This document shows positions 25,701 to 35,188 of a stretch of 64,000 nucleotides of DNA, in pieces. This stretch comes from Desulfitobacterium_A sp034927245 (lineage in GTDB: Bacteria > Bacillota > Desulfitobacteriia > Desulfitobacteriales > Desulfitobacteriaceae): positions 32,176 to 96,175 of the forward strand of contig NZ_JAYFQK010000010.1 of NCBI RefSeq assembly GCF_034927245.1, given 5' to 3'. Position 1 is the stretch's first letter; the number at the start of each line of letters is the position of its first letter. The position numbers and the translations under genes are program-made. The notes under the pieces are model-generated. The model saw only the letters and a list, made by a program, of their open reading frames with translations. It made no database searches and was not told where the DNA came from.

Positions 25701-26043
25701 TAACTGTCTCGACCGGGACAGGCCCGCAAATTCCGATGAATATGAAGCGATCCTTACCGGTGTTGCGCATCCCATGAGTTTGACCTGCTTTGGCGAGAAT
25801 AGCCATTCCTTTCTTAATCGGGATCTCTTGACCTTCGCCCGCAAAATAGATTCCTGACTCCCCTTCAAGGCAAACCCAAACGTCATCTGCGTTGGGATGA
25901 GCATGCAGAAATACTTCTTGGCCCGGCTCGAGACACCACATGGCTCCAAGTGTTTTATCCGTTTGATAAACAGCCACCTTTTGCGGTGTTTCTTCATCAA
26001 AGCGAGCCAGTTCTTCTGTTAAATTAAATAGTCTGTCATCCAT
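25693..26043 (-). CDS. Cupin-domain protein at the end of the lactate operon
   Basis: The 116-residue single cupin barrel has motif 1 HAHPNADDVWVCLEGES and motif 2 AGQTHGMRNTG, which supply the usual His/Glu metal ligands. It is 44 bases downstream of the lactate permease gene and has a GGGGGGT ribosome site. It may bind a small acid or act as a metabolite-sensing or isomerising protein. No substrate can be deduced. The stop lies within a short tandem repeat. Confidence 0.85.
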   Translation of the reverse strand: MDDRLFNLTEELARFDEETPQKVAVYQTDKTLGAMWCLEPGQEVFLHAHPNADDVWVCLEGESGIYFAGEGQEIPIKKGMAILAKAGQTHGMRNTGKDRFIFIGICGPVPVETVKL

Positions 26044-26087
26044 AAAGTATACCCCCCAAATAATTTATTTTAATTAAACCATTGATA

Positions 26088-27749
26088 TTATGGCGTCACC
26101 GCTACAGGAATTTGCGGAACAATTCCCGGCACGATGTGGGCTTGTATGAGAACAAGTATGATCACGATACCCAAGAGGATAACGGAATATTTCGAGGTTT
26201 TACGGAAAATCTGATTTTCTTTGCCGACGAGACCCGTTGCCGCACAAGCAATGGCAATGGATTGAGGAGAAATAAGTTTACCTACCGAACCACCGATCAG
26301 GTTAGCCGATACGGTTAAGATGGGGTTTAAGCCAAGCTGTCCGGCCGTAACCTGTTGTAATTTCCCGAATAAGGCAGCTGATGAAGTCACTGATCCGGTT
26401 AAAAATACCCCTAACCAACCCAGCACAGGCGAAAAGATGGGGAAAAGGACTCCTGTTGATGCAAAAGCTAACCCTAACGAGAAAGACATTCCTGAATAAT
26501 TTGCTAAATAGGCAAGACCTAAAACGGACATTATCGTAATCAATGAGTAACTCAGTTGTTTCAGGGTCTGCCCTAAAACACGGAGCGCTGTTTTAGGCTT
26601 AATCCCTAAGATAATAATTGCAATAATCGCGGATATCAGCATGGCCGTTCCGGCATAACCGAAGAAATCCCACTTAAAGCTTGCAGCATAGACTGCAGGT
26701 TTGGAAACAATCGGTGCCGTCTGCATGACTATACCATCAAGACCGGGCCAATGTTTGATATTCACGAACCATTGGAGATCATTGGCAACCCAGCTTTTGA
26801 ACCCGGGACTTCCCCAAGTTCCCATTAAGGCCATGAGAATCAGGAAAGGCGACCAGGCTTTAAAGACTTGCCCACTTGTATATTTTTTGTCACTGACTTT
26901 AACTCCCTCTTCGTCGGGAAAACGCCAAATCGTTTTTGGTTTCCATACCATCAGGAAGAGTGCCGTACAGATGAGTGAAGTAATCGAGCCGACAACCGCG
27001 GGAAGCGTAACCCCTAGGAGACGGGCAACGATATAGGAAGGGATAGCATAACTTAACCCTGTCACCAAAGCGGCGGGTAACACTTCTTTCGTTTTCTTCC
27101 ATCCACAGAGGACGATGAGCATGGCTATTGGGATAATAATAGCCATGATGGCTTCATTCAAACCAACGCATAATGAAAGAATGGAATCACTGATGCCTGT
27201 CACTTTTCCCATCGTAATGGTTGGCGTTCCCACCGGACCAAACGGTACAGGAGGAACGTTCGCCACTAAGCAAATGATAGCGGCGGGCAGCGGGGGAAAC
27301 CCTAAACCAATCAGCATTGCAGCTGCGATTGCGACCGGAGCGCCCTGGCCAGCGGCCCCTTCCATAAAAGCCGAGAAAGCAAAAGCGATAAGCAAGGCTT
27401 GCAATCTGCGATCACTGGAAAGGGAGGCAATCGAATTTTTCATGATTTCGAATTGACCGGCTTCCACGGTAAGATTATAGAAAAAAACTGCGGTAACAAT
27501 AATCCAGCCAATTGGAAATAGACCATTCATAATCCCCAATAGGGTCGCTGAAAAGGCTACACTTGCCGGCATATTATAAACTAGGACAACATCAACAAAG
27601 GCAATTAACAGAGTAAGGACGCCGGCAACATGCCCCTTCATTTTTTTAACCGCCAATGCCCAGAACAGGAAGAATATTGGTATAGCCACGACTAAAGCTG
27701 TTAAACCGATGCTATCACCGATTGCAGAATAGTTTTGATACCATTGCAT
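26088..27749 (-). CDS. lctP: L-lactate permease family transporter
   Basis: The 553-residue polytopic membrane protein has about 12-14 hydrophobic segments. Family signatures include GIMNGLFPIGWIIVTAVFFYNLTV, FMEGAAGQGAPVAIAAAMLIGLGF and TGSVTSSAALFGKLQ, with NLIGGSVGKLISPQSIAIA near the end. It imports lactate or glycolate with protons and fits the oxidase genes upstream. ATG 27749 follows AGAAGGGTGG. A 310-base gap with an inverted-repeat remnant separates it from the FAD subunit gene. Confidence 0.95.
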   Translation of the reverse strand: MQWYQNYSAIGDSIGLTALVVAIPIFFLFWALAVKKMKGHVAGVLTLLIAFVDVVLVYNMPASVAFSATLLGIMNGLFPIGWIIVTAVFFYNLTVEAGQFEIMKNSIASLSSDRRLQALLIAFAFSAFMEGAAGQGAPVAIAAAMLIGLGFPPLPAAIICLVANVPPVPFGPVGTPTITMGKVTGISDSILSLCVGLNEAIMAIIIPIAMLIVLCGWKKTKEVLPAALVTGLSYAIPSYIVARLLGVTLPAVVGSITSLICTALFLMVWKPKTIWRFPDEEGVKVSDKKYTSGQVFKAWSPFLILMALMGTWGSPGFKSWVANDLQWFVNIKHWPGLDGIVMQTAPIVSKPAVYAASFKWDFFGYAGTAMLISAIIAIIILGIKPKTALRVLGQTLKQLSYSLITIMSVLGLAYLANYSGMSFSLGLAFASTGVLFPIFSPVLGWLGVFLTGSVTSSAALFGKLQQVTAGQLGLNPILTVSANLIGGSVGKLISPQSIAIACAATGLVGKENQIFRKTSKYSVILLGIVIILVLIQAHIVPGIVPQIPVAVTP

Positions 27750-27969
27750 TATACTTCCACCCTTCTGTAATTAAATAAGTACCTTCCTTCACATTTTAAT
27801 GCATACTTTTCAACTCCTTCCCGGCTAATATAACTTCCCATCTTCTCTCATATTTAATATATAATGTTTCTCCCCACTCCATTATTCTCCAAACTGGTCC
27901 GGCCGTCAATCTATTTTTTATTTTCCCTGTTTTCTGACTCGTCTTTTAATCCCGCCAATTGAGCTTTGG

Positions 27970-28022
27970 CAATAGTCCATAATTATGGGCGCATGAAAAC
28001 GGGGCTGTTTTGCAACAGCCCC
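27970..28022. repeat. Truncated copy of the inverted-repeat (MITE-like) element
   Basis: The stretch from CAATAGTCCATAATTA to the end GCAACAGCCCC matches 59981-60032 over about 50 bases with small differences. Only one end is present, closed by the hairpin GGGGCTGTT-TTGC-AACAGCCCC. It lies in the gap between the permease and FAD subunit genes, where the minus strand hairpin followed by GTTTTC may attenuate transcription. The rest of the 27750-28059 gap shows no gene. Confidence 0.65.
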
Positions 28023-28059
28023 TTCGGTACTTTTTTTATCCAAAACGATATTTGAATCC

Positions 28060-29439
28060 TTAGACTTCAACAATTTTACCGGGGTTAACGCGATTTTCAG
28101 GGTCGAAAGTCCTTTTAATCTTTCTAAAGGCTTCCATCGCAACCGGTTGGAACTCTGAATCAAGATACTTTTTCTTAACGAGCCCAATTCCGTGCTCACC
28201 ACTGATTGTACCGCCGAGACCAAGGGCCATCTTACAGAGCGCCTGTTCCGCAGCATGGACGATTTTAACTTCCTCAGCATCCCGTTGATCAAAAAGAATT
28301 AACGGATGAAGATTGCCATCGCCGGCATGGGCTACAACCCCGATCGTTACTCCAAATTCTTTGGCTACTTTAAGAATTCCCTCAATCGCTTTCGGGAAAT
28401 TGCTTCTCGGAACCGTAATATCATTAACACCATACGACGGTCTGACCCGGGCCACAGATCCGAAAGCACAACGTCTGGAAGCCCAAATTTGATTGACTTC
28501 AGCTGCCGATTGCGCAACTCTGAATTCTCTCGCATCAGCTTTCTTGGTGATTTCGCCGATCGTCTTGACCTGCTCATCCATATCTGACGGATATCCATCA
28601 ATCTCAATAATCAGAACGGCTCCGGCATCACGGGCAAGCCCGGCATGACAGAAGTCCTCAGTCGTATTGATCAGGAGATTGTCCATTAACTCAAGGGTCG
28701 TCGGAACAATACCGGCGGCAACGATATCGGCAACCGTTTGTGAAGCATCTTCAACTTTGTTGTAAGTCGCTAACATTGTTCTTGTGGTGACCGGTGTAGG
28801 TATGACACGGACAATAATCTTCGTGATGAATCCTAAGATTCCTTCCGAGCCGCATAAGATCCTCGTCAAGTCATAACCGGGCTCACTTTTAAAGTTCCGT
28901 CCTCCGGTATTAATGATCTTACCATTGGGAAGAACAAATTCGAGACCCAAGATATAATCGCGGGTAACCCCATATTTAAAGCACTTAGGCCCACCTGAGC
29001 ATTCAGAGACATTTCCTCCGAGTGTTGAAGCTTTATAGGAAGATGGATCCGGAGGAAAATAGCAGCCTTTCTTTTCAAGTTCGACTTGAAGGTCGAAATT
29101 GATCACTCCAGGTTGAACGACTGCAACATAATTTTCCGTATCTATTTCAAGGATTTGATTCATGCGGGCAAAGTTCATAACCACGCAATTTTCAACGGGA
29201 ATGGATCCACCACTCTCATTCGTTCCGGCACCTCTGGGAACGAGTCTAATATTTTGCTCGTTTAAGTATTTAACGAGTTCAACAACTTGTTCTGTGGTTT
29301 GCGGAGAAACGACTCCTAATGCATCACCGGATAATAATGTACCATCATAGCTATAAGAGAACAAACCTGTTTTGTCTGTTACCACGTTGTTCTCCCCAAC
29401 TATTTCTTTCAAGCGATTAATAACCGTTTGGGATAACAT
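28060..29439 (-). CDS. glcD: FAD-linked 2-hydroxyacid (lactate/glycolate) oxidase subunit GlcD-like
   Basis: The 459-residue flavoprotein has an FAD_binding_4 domain (about 35-215: RLVPRGAGTNESGG, PGYDLTRILCGSEGILGFITK) and an FAD-oxidase C domain with VVAHAGDGNLHPLILFD and GTISGEHGIGLVKKKYL. The His-rich motifs bind flavin and hydroxyacid in D-lactate dehydrogenases and GlcD. It would oxidise lactate or glycolate and pass electrons to the Fe-S partner encoded upstream. AGGAGGG precedes ATG 29439, 24 bases after the previous stop. Confidence 0.93.
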   Translation of the reverse strand: MLSQTVINRLKEIVGENNVVTDKTGLFSYSYDGTLLSGDALGVVSPQTTEQVVELVKYLNEQNIRLVPRGAGTNESGGSIPVENCVVMNFARMNQILEIDTENYVAVVQPGVINFDLQVELEKKGCYFPPDPSSYKASTLGGNVSECSGGPKCFKYGVTRDYILGLEFVLPNGKIINTGGRNFKSEPGYDLTRILCGSEGILGFITKIIVRVIPTPVTTRTMLATYNKVEDASQTVADIVAAGIVPTTLELMDNLLINTTEDFCHAGLARDAGAVLIIEIDGYPSDMDEQVKTIGEITKKADAREFRVAQSAAEVNQIWASRRCAFGSVARVRPSYGVNDITVPRSNFPKAIEGILKVAKEFGVTIGVVAHAGDGNLHPLILFDQRDAEEVKIVHAAEQALCKMALGLGGTISGEHGIGLVKKKYLDSEFQPVAMEAFRKIKRTFDPENRVNPGKIVEV

Positions 29440-29463
29440 GTTCAGCCCTCCTTATCTTTTAGC

Positions 29464-30759
29464 CTACAGACTTACTCCAGGATTAATAATCCCTTTAGGA
29501 TCAAACTTGTGGCGAAGTCCATTGATAATTTCTGTAGTCGCAGACCACATTTCCGCATCATTATATGCTTCACACTTCAGTTGGCAGCCTAAAAGGCCGG
29601 TGACATTGCCACCCAAAGACATCGCCATTTTGTTGATCTTTTGGGCCGAAGCCGTCATGTCCGCATTCTCCGGCAGGAGGACACGTGCAAATCCTAACAA
29701 TCCCTCGACGACAACTCCCGGACAAGCTCCCAGATCTCCGACAATTCCTTCTAATTGAGTAAGTGCTTGCGGCATTTTTTTCGGTCCCACAGCAAATTCA
29801 ATAACTTGCTCAGGCTTATGATTCACGGCTTGACGAGCCTTAAGCCATGCGTTAATGACATTCTCGTAAGCTGCATCATCATCGATAATTTGGACATCTG
29901 TGCCCCCGCCTAAGCTAAAAACAGCGGCAATTTCATTCGCCAGGTTTTGAGATGACTGAACAAAGCCTTTCAAATCGATCAAAGCAAGGTGCCCTTGACC
30001 CGGAAGAACATCTTTCACCAAGCTTTCGCTGATCAGATTAATGCGGTCAGGTTGAATATTCCGTTTAATGATCGTATTGAAGGTTGCATTGGCCATATGC
30101 AGAGAAGCAAAACGAGCGACAACGGCCTTCTTGACAGCCGGCATCGGTAAGAGTTTCACCAACAGCTTGGTAAAGATCCCCAACGTCCCTTTACTGCCCA
30201 CTGCAAGGTGGATGAAGTCTAATCCGGAAACGTTCTTAATACATTTGTTCCCGATCTCCATAATTTCACCGGTAGGCTGAACCATTTCAAAACCCAAGAG
30301 GAACGTCCGTGTCGGGCCATATTTAAAGGTCTGCGAATCCGCATCACCGATTGCAAAGCAGCCACCGATAGAACTTGTATCCACGGCATAGGGTTCCGGA
30401 GGAAAATACAACCCTGCTGCCTCGACTTGCTTAATAAACTCTTGATGGGTCATCCCAGGCTCGACTACAGCCACAAGATTCTGATGATCCATCTCGATGA
30501 TTTTATTCATACGAGCCATGATTAAGACGATACCCTCTCCTAAATCCCGGGTATCAGCCACTTGCCCACCGACGGAGATTTTAATATTTTCCTCGTTTGC
30601 CAATGCAACAACACCGGATACCTCGGAAGCATTTCCGGGAAGGACTACCGCTGCCGGTTTTCCGGTTCCTTTAAGATATTTAGCCATCTCCGATGGGTTG
30701 TCAATAACATTTGGGTCGCCGACAATCCCTTTTAACTTACTAATGATTGCGTTGCTCAT
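29464..30759 (-). CDS. Second FAD-binding oxidase subunit (GlcE/GlcD-like)
   Basis: The 431-residue protein is homologous to the previous subunit. It has an FAD_binding_4 region (KISVGGQVADTRDLGEGIVLIMARMNKIIEMD, SGLDFIHLAVGSKGTLGIFTKL). The C-terminal half lacks the HAGDGN and GEHGIG motifs of GlcD, so it may be a structural or electron-transfer subunit like GlcE. An RxxxRGAGT motif is replaced by KISVGGQVAD. It is 36 bases downstream of the Fe-S gene. Confidence 0.88.
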   Translation of the reverse strand: MSNAIISKLKGIVGDPNVIDNPSEMAKYLKGTGKPAAVVLPGNASEVSGVVALANEENIKISVGGQVADTRDLGEGIVLIMARMNKIIEMDHQNLVAVVEPGMTHQEFIKQVEAAGLYFPPEPYAVDTSSIGGCFAIGDADSQTFKYGPTRTFLLGFEMVQPTGEIMEIGNKCIKNVSGLDFIHLAVGSKGTLGIFTKLLVKLLPMPAVKKAVVARFASLHMANATFNTIIKRNIQPDRINLISESLVKDVLPGQGHLALIDLKGFVQSSQNLANEIAAVFSLGGGTDVQIIDDDAAYENVINAWLKARQAVNHKPEQVIEFAVGPKKMPQALTQLEGIVGDLGACPGVVVEGLLGFARVLLPENADMTASAQKINKMAMSLGGNVTGLLGCQLKCEAYNDAEMWSATTEIINGLRHKFDPKGIINPGVSL

Positions 30760-30795
30760 GACTACCCGCCCTTCTTCGTTTATTCGAAACTCATT

Positions 30796-32043
30796 CTAAT
30801 CTTCGTAAGCCTGAGCCATTAAGTCAGCCACATGCATTACTTTTTGATGTTGACCTGCCAAACTGACTCCGGTCTGAATCCGTAAAATGCATGCCGGGCA
30901 ACTTGTGGCCACGACGTCCGCTCCGGTATCATTAATGTTACTCGTTTTTTGACGAGTAATCTTCGTCGAAATATCGTGGTAGAAGGCTTGCACAAGACCG
31001 GAAGCACCACAGCAGCGATTGGCTTCATTCATTTCAACGAATTCAACCCTCGGAAGCATTTGCAACATTTGACGAGGTTCTTTTGTTACACCAATGCCTC
31101 TTACCATGTGACAAGGATCATGATAAGTGACTTTAGTCGGAGTGGAATTATGGAGTTTTGAAGGATCGACACCGATTTGTGCCATATATTCAGAGAACTC
31201 TACAACTTTGTTGCAGAACATTTGAACCTGTGGCAGATAATTTGGATCATCAGCAAAGAGATTAAGATATTCGTTCCTAAGCATCGATGCACAAGATGCA
31301 CAACCGGTAAGGATGACGTCGACATCTTTAGCTAAGAAGGTTTCAATGGTTTTCCGGGCATTGACCTTAGCTGTTTCAAAATCTCCATAAGCATATTGCG
31401 GCAACCCGCAGCATACTTGATCCTTCGGGATAGTCACTTCACAATCATTTTTGGTTAATACTTTAACAATTGAATGGGCGGATCCATCTAAGGAGTAGTT
31501 CAAGAAACAACCCACATAAAAAGCAACCTTATGTTGAGGATTTTTAACTGTAATCTTCTCGGGAACTTGTTCAAGAAATGGTTTTTTTGCAACAGGGAAA
31601 TTCTTAATATCGATCCCCCGGAAGAAGTCCATACCATCAATCTTTTCAAGTGTACTTTTTCCCATACCCCTGAAAAGTTTGAAACCACGGTCAAGTTTCT
31701 TCGGATCTGCTAAAGTCTTTAAGGCGAATGATTTAACAAAAGGATGAATTCCTTTTTGTAATTTTAGTTCACGTCGCGCAAGCATAACCAGTTCATTTGC
31801 ATGAACCCCACTCGGGCATGCAAGAGCACATTCTCCACAGACAAGACAGCTCATAATCGCATCTTCATATACTGGATCGTTTGGATCTAGCTTTCCATCA
31901 ACAACTGCCTTGATCAGTTGCACCCTACCCCGTGCAACCCGTGTCTCTGCTCCATCCACCTTGTATGTTTTACAAGCTGTATGGCAAGACCCGCATTTAT
32001 TACACGTGTTGAGCATTTCATATGCGTCTGCCAAAACCCCCAC
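30796..32043 (-). CDS. glcF: Fe-S electron-transfer subunit with two CCG domains (GlcF-like)
   Basis: The 415-residue protein has two 4Fe-4S sites near the N-terminus: CNKCGSCHTACKTY (about 14-27) and CLVCGECALACPSG (about 66-79). Two cysteine-rich CCG domains follow (CCGLPQYAYGD, and HDPCH...NRCCGASG with SCPAC). This is the GlcF/LldE-type subunit that takes electrons from the FAD subunits to quinone or an electron-bifurcating partner. GTG 32043 follows GGAGGAG. It is the first gene of the operon. Confidence 0.93.
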   Translation of the reverse strand: MGVLADAYEMLNTCNKCGSCHTACKTYKVDGAETRVARGRVQLIKAVVDGKLDPNDPVYEDAIMSCLVCGECALACPSGVHANELVMLARRELKLQKGIHPFVKSFALKTLADPKKLDRGFKLFRGMGKSTLEKIDGMDFFRGIDIKNFPVAKKPFLEQVPEKITVKNPQHKVAFYVGCFLNYSLDGSAHSIVKVLTKNDCEVTIPKDQVCCGLPQYAYGDFETAKVNARKTIETFLAKDVDVILTGCASCASMLRNEYLNLFADDPNYLPQVQMFCNKVVEFSEYMAQIGVDPSKLHNSTPTKVTYHDPCHMVRGIGVTKEPRQMLQMLPRVEFVEMNEANRCCGASGLVQAFYHDISTKITRQKTSNINDTGADVVATSCPACILRIQTGVSLAGQHQKVMHVADLMAQAYED

Positions 32044-32400
32044 TTAAATCTCCTCCTTTTTTCCCGTGTCAGACGGTAAGACCACCTAGGCAGATATTAA
32101 AAAGTGAATAAATTTAATTGACTAATGAATATTATAACTCAAATTTTTCTGAATTCAAGATCATTACTGGGAGATCCTGCAACTTCTTGTCGAATATAAG
32201 AATGCTATTTGGGGTAATCTTAGTGCTTAAATACTATAATTATTGCCGTAAACTGAAATTTTGACGCTATTACCCGCTTCTTATAATCATAATATCACCC
32301 TTCCTTTAAAGATCACCCCGGCAAAACGCTTCCCCTTGTTCCACTATACAGAACGTCGTTTCGACACTTTTTGACAGTGAAGCAGTTTGTCATAGCAAGA
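32044..32400. other. Intergenic region with the lactate operon promoter
   Basis: This 357-base gap between the IclR regulator and the operon contains no open gene. It holds the promoter at 32131-32158, and a short dyad GTCG-TTT-CGAC near 32356. Otherwise it is A+T rich with no repeat seen. Confidence 0.6.
32131..32158 (-). promoter_or_regulatory. Promoter of the lactate-utilisation operon
   Basis: On the minus strand TTGAAT (32153-32158), a 16-base spacer and TATAAT (32131-32136) form a good sigma-A promoter about 90 bases upstream of the start codon at 32043. The IclR-type gene lies just upstream, so control by it is likely. Confidence 0.65.
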
Positions 32401-33183
32401 TTAACGATGTTTCGATGAATAAAGATTATAACCCAGTTTGACGGAAATTTCTTCGCCCACCTTTTTTAGGGCCTCACCAATCTTATCAATTCCCTTTTCC
32501 TCCATACGGCTTGCCGGACCGGAAACACTTATCGCTCCAATCACTCGCCCGGAGTAATCAAAAATAGGAGTTCCCAAGCATATGACTCCAATTTCGTTTT
32601 CTTCATGCTCGATAGCGATCTTAGTATCCTTGATTTCTTGCAGATTTTCGAGAAGTTTCTTTGGCTCGGTAATGGTATTAGGCGTATTTCGCGGCATTCC
32701 CTTAACCTCCAGAATGTGGAGGACCTCATCTTCCGGCAAAGTTGAAAGAATGGCCTTGCCGACCGCAGTACAATGCATAGGTGCTCTGCGTCCTACTTTG
32801 GATTGCATGCTCACAACATGAGAGCTTTCGGTTTTGCCGATATAAACAACTTCTCCATCATCAGGTAAAACGAGATTGACAACCTCATCGAGTGATTTCG
32901 CCAGCCCTGCCATAAGTGAAGACGCTACTTTCTGTATTTCTAAATCATTAAAAAAGCGGATTCCCAACTCCACGATTTTGATTCCTAAACGGTAGCGTTC
33001 ACTTTCTCTTTCCTTCTCCACATAACCCCGATAACAAAGCGTCTGGAGAATGCGATGGACTGTACTTTTATGAAGGCTGATTCGATTCCCGATTTCTGTT
33101 ACACCTAAAGCCTCATCAGACTGTGCCAGAACCTCAAGGATGTCCAGGGAACGCTCCAACGTTTGCACATATTTTTCTGCCAC
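32401..33183 (-). CDS. IclR-family transcriptional regulator
   Basis: The 260-residue regulator has an N-terminal winged helix (about 5-65: QTLERSLDILEVLAQSDEALGVTEIG, HKSTVHRILQTL) and an IclR effector-binding domain (about 80-250) with SSHVVSMQSKVGRRAPMHCTAVGKAIL and GVICLGTPIFDYSGRVIGAISVSGPASRM. Such proteins sense small organic acids. Its place directly upstream of the lactate genes suggests that it controls them. GTG 33183 follows GGGGGTT. A dyad lies 40 bases upstream. Confidence 0.93.
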   Translation of the reverse strand: MAEKYVQTLERSLDILEVLAQSDEALGVTEIGNRISLHKSTVHRILQTLCYRGYVEKERESERYRLGIKIVELGIRFFNDLEIQKVASSLMAGLAKSLDEVVNLVLPDDGEVVYIGKTESSHVVSMQSKVGRRAPMHCTAVGKAILSTLPEDEVLHILEVKGMPRNTPNTITEPKKLLENLQEIKDTKIAIEHEENEIGVICLGTPIFDYSGRVIGAISVSGPASRMEEKGIDKIGEALKKVGEEISVKLGYNLYSSKHR

Positions 33184-33222
33184 GGAATAACCCCCATTAT
33201 GTCAAAGAATAGTTCCAATATC

Positions 33223-33237
33223 TGAAACCCCGTTTCA
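33223..33237. promoter_or_regulatory. Likely IclR operator
   Basis: TGAAAC-CCC-GTTTCA (33223-33237) is a perfect 6-bp dyad with 3-base centre, close to the size of known IclR-type operators. It is 40 bases upstream of the iclR-like start and downstream of the promoter at 33252-33282, a position suited to self-repression. Confidence 0.6.
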
Positions 33238-33251
33238 ATACGGTTACAAAA

Positions 33252-33282
33252 ATAGTATGACTTTTTTAAATAGTTAAGTCAA
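33252..33282 (-). promoter_or_regulatory. Possible promoter of the IclR-type gene
   Basis: On the minus strand TTGACT (33277-33282) and TACTAT (33252-33257) are 19 bases apart, a little long. The dyad at 33223-33237 lies just downstream. Confidence 0.4.
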
Positions 33283-33370
33283 GCTGATTTTAGTCGAAAT
33301 TTCTTTATTAATTCCTTTATTATAAGTAAAAAGCATCGGAAATAAATTCCAATGCTTGCTTTTGTTATTA

Positions 33371-33447
33371 TGGGGTGGAAGATGGGGATCGAACCCACGA
33401 ATGCCGGAGCCACAATCCGGTGCGTTAACCACTTCGCCACATCCACC
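33371..33447 (-). tRNA. tRNA-His(GTG)
   Basis: The minus-strand gene has anticodon loop TTGTGGC between CCGGA and TCCGG, the extra 5' G typical of tRNA-His, a TTCGATCC T-loop and encoded CCA. It is the last of three tRNA genes in the same direction. Confidence 0.95.
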
Positions 33448-33465
33448 ATGATGATAAATATAAAA

Positions 33466-33542
33466 TGGTGCGCCTGGAGAGATTCGAACTCCCGACAACC
33501 TGCTTAGAAGGCAGATGCTCTATCCAACTGAGCTACAGGCGC
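33466..33542 (-). tRNA. tRNA-Arg(TCT)
   Basis: On the minus strand acceptor GCGCCTG pairs with CAGGCGC, the anticodon loop is CTTCTAA (TCT, reading AGA), and TTCGAAT and CCA are present. It is 18 bases from tRNA-His. Confidence 0.95.
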
Positions 33543-33681
33543 CCGTCGATATCTGAGGTGCGATTTCCGATGTCCGTTATCCGACCCAAGCGGACTTCGA
33601 AGCATTGTTCCTTAACCCCTATGTCACGACAAAGGACTGCATTCACTCGGACCTCTGACCCCTGACTTCGGATTTCTGAAA

Positions 33682-33759
33682 TGGTCGGGGCAGAGGGATT
33701 TGAACCCCCGGCCTCCTGCTCCCAAGGCAGGCGCGCTAGCCAAACTGCGCTATGCCCCG
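33682..33759 (-). tRNA. tRNA-Pro(TGG)
   Basis: The minus-strand gene has acceptor CGGGGCA/TGCCCCG, anticodon loop CTTGGGA (TGG), TTCAAAT T-loop and encoded CCA. A 139-base spacer with no obvious feature separates it from tRNA-Arg. Confidence 0.95.
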
Positions 33760-33812
33760 TTCAGTGACAATGATTATTGTATCTGATTGTTTTAATAGAG
33801 TCAAGTCTAAAA

Positions 33813-34424
33813 TTAAAAAACACGTTGTTTTTGGGAAATAAGATCTTTCAAAATCGGGATTGCCTTTTGAAAAGCTTGAGCCCGATGACTTATCTTATTT
33901 TTTTGAATGATCGTTAATTCGGCCATCGTCCGTGCAAAATCCGGAATGAAGAATAACGGGTCATAGCCAAACCCTTCATGACCGCGCGGAGCGCGCAGAA
34001 TGCGCCCTTCTAGCGTTCCTTCAGTCAAGAATTCCTGTCCCTCAGGTGTGGCAATCACCAAAGCACAGCGAAAACGTGCTGTTCTTTCCTCATCGGGAAC
34101 TTCCCTTAGCTCCTGGAGGAGTTTATTATTATTGCCTTCATCATCTTTAGGCTCACCCGCGTAACGTGCCGAATAAACGCCAGGAGCACCTCCCAGGGCA
34201 TCAACTTCCAATCCCGAGTCATCGGCTAGAGCAATATACCCTGTCCGCTCGGCAGCCGCATGCGCTTTGAGCGCCGCGTTCTCAGCAAACGTCTGACCTG
34301 TTTCCTCAACCTCTTCCCAATCGGGGATGTCCCGCAAGGAAAGCACATCGATTCGAGCATCGGCAAGCATCTCCTGCAGTTCCTTTACCTTACCTTGATT
34401 CTGAGTCGCCAGCAATATCTTCAT
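33813..34424 (-). CDS. rdgB: XTP/dITP diphosphatase
   Basis: The 203-residue Ham1/RdgB house-cleaning enzyme hydrolyses XTP, dITP and ITP to the monophosphates. It has LLATQNQGKVKELQEML at the N-terminus and the signature ADDSGLEVDALGGAPGVYSARYAG. A later GFGYDPLFF motif completes the active site. It is 18 bases downstream of rph, the usual Firmicutes gene pair. Confidence 0.97.
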   Translation of the reverse strand: MKILLATQNQGKVKELQEMLADARIDVLSLRDIPDWEEVEETGQTFAENAALKAHAAAERTGYIALADDSGLEVDALGGAPGVYSARYAGEPKDDEGNNNKLLQELREVPDEERTARFRCALVIATPEGQEFLTEGTLEGRILRAPRGHEGFGYDPLFFIPDFARTMAELTIIQKNKISHRAQAFQKAIPILKDLISQKQRVF

Positions 34425-34442
34425 CGCTTCATAACCTGCCTT

Positions 34443-35165
34443 TTAAACCAGCTTTAAAGCGGCTTTCTGTTCGCTCATCAATTCACGGATACCCTTTTCA
34501 GCAAGCCCTAAGAATTGGTCCAGTTCATTGCGATCAAAGGGTACTTCCTCGGCTGTCCCTTGAATTTCAACAAATTTTCCCGCACCTGTCATCACGACAT
34601 TCATATCCACTTCAGCCCGTGAATCTTCAGGATAAGCAAGATCCAAAATAGGAACCCCATCCACTTTCCCTACAGATATTGCCGCAAGGGAATCCTGAAG
34701 CGGATTTTCCTTTAAAGTTCTTTTTTCCATTAAATGCTGAATCGCGTCATAAAGGGCGACATACGCTCCGGTGATTGAAGCGGTACGCGTGCCTCCATCC
34801 GCTTGAAGCACATCGCAGTCAATCCAAATCGTACGTTCACCCAGTTTTTTAAAATCAACTACAGAGCGCAATGCCCGTCCGATCAAACGCTGAATTTCCA
34901 TGGTCCGCCCCGTTAATTTTCCCTTTGATGCTTCCCGCGGTGTCCTTACTTGGGTTGCCCTGGGCAGCATCGAGTATTCGGCAGTGACCCAGCCTAAACC
35001 CGTACCTTTTTGAAAAGGAGGAACCTTCTCCTCGACCGAAGCCGTGCATAGCACTCGTGTTAACCCCACTTCAATAAGAACAGAACCCTCCGGATTCTGT
35101 GTAAAACCTCTCGTAATTTTTACCGGGCGTAATTGATCTGCCTCACGTCCATCATAACGTTTCAT
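34443..35165 (-). CDS. rph: Ribonuclease PH
   Basis: The 240-residue phosphorolytic 3'-5' exoribonuclease trims tRNA 3' ends. It starts MKRYDGREADQLRPVKITRGF and has GLGWVTAEYSMLPRAT, the phosphate-site CDVLQADGGTRTASITGAY and DLAYPEDSRAEVDMNVVMTG. It is full length. Its closeness to rdgB and three tRNA genes is consistent with a nucleic acid maintenance operon. Confidence 0.97.
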   Translation of the reverse strand: MKRYDGREADQLRPVKITRGFTQNPEGSVLIEVGLTRVLCTASVEEKVPPFQKGTGLGWVTAEYSMLPRATQVRTPREASKGKLTGRTMEIQRLIGRALRSVVDFKKLGERTIWIDCDVLQADGGTRTASITGAYVALYDAIQHLMEKRTLKENPLQDSLAAISVGKVDGVPILDLAYPEDSRAEVDMNVVMTGAGKFVEIQGTAEEVPFDRNELDQFLGLAEKGIRELMSEQKAALKLV

Positions 35166-35188
35166 ATCCAGCCTTCTTTCTCTTTATG

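Noticed and set aside
27918..28292. Open frame on the minus strand overlapping the GlcD-like gene
   Set aside because: It lies in another frame across the 3' end of a well-supported gene and the truncated MITE copy.
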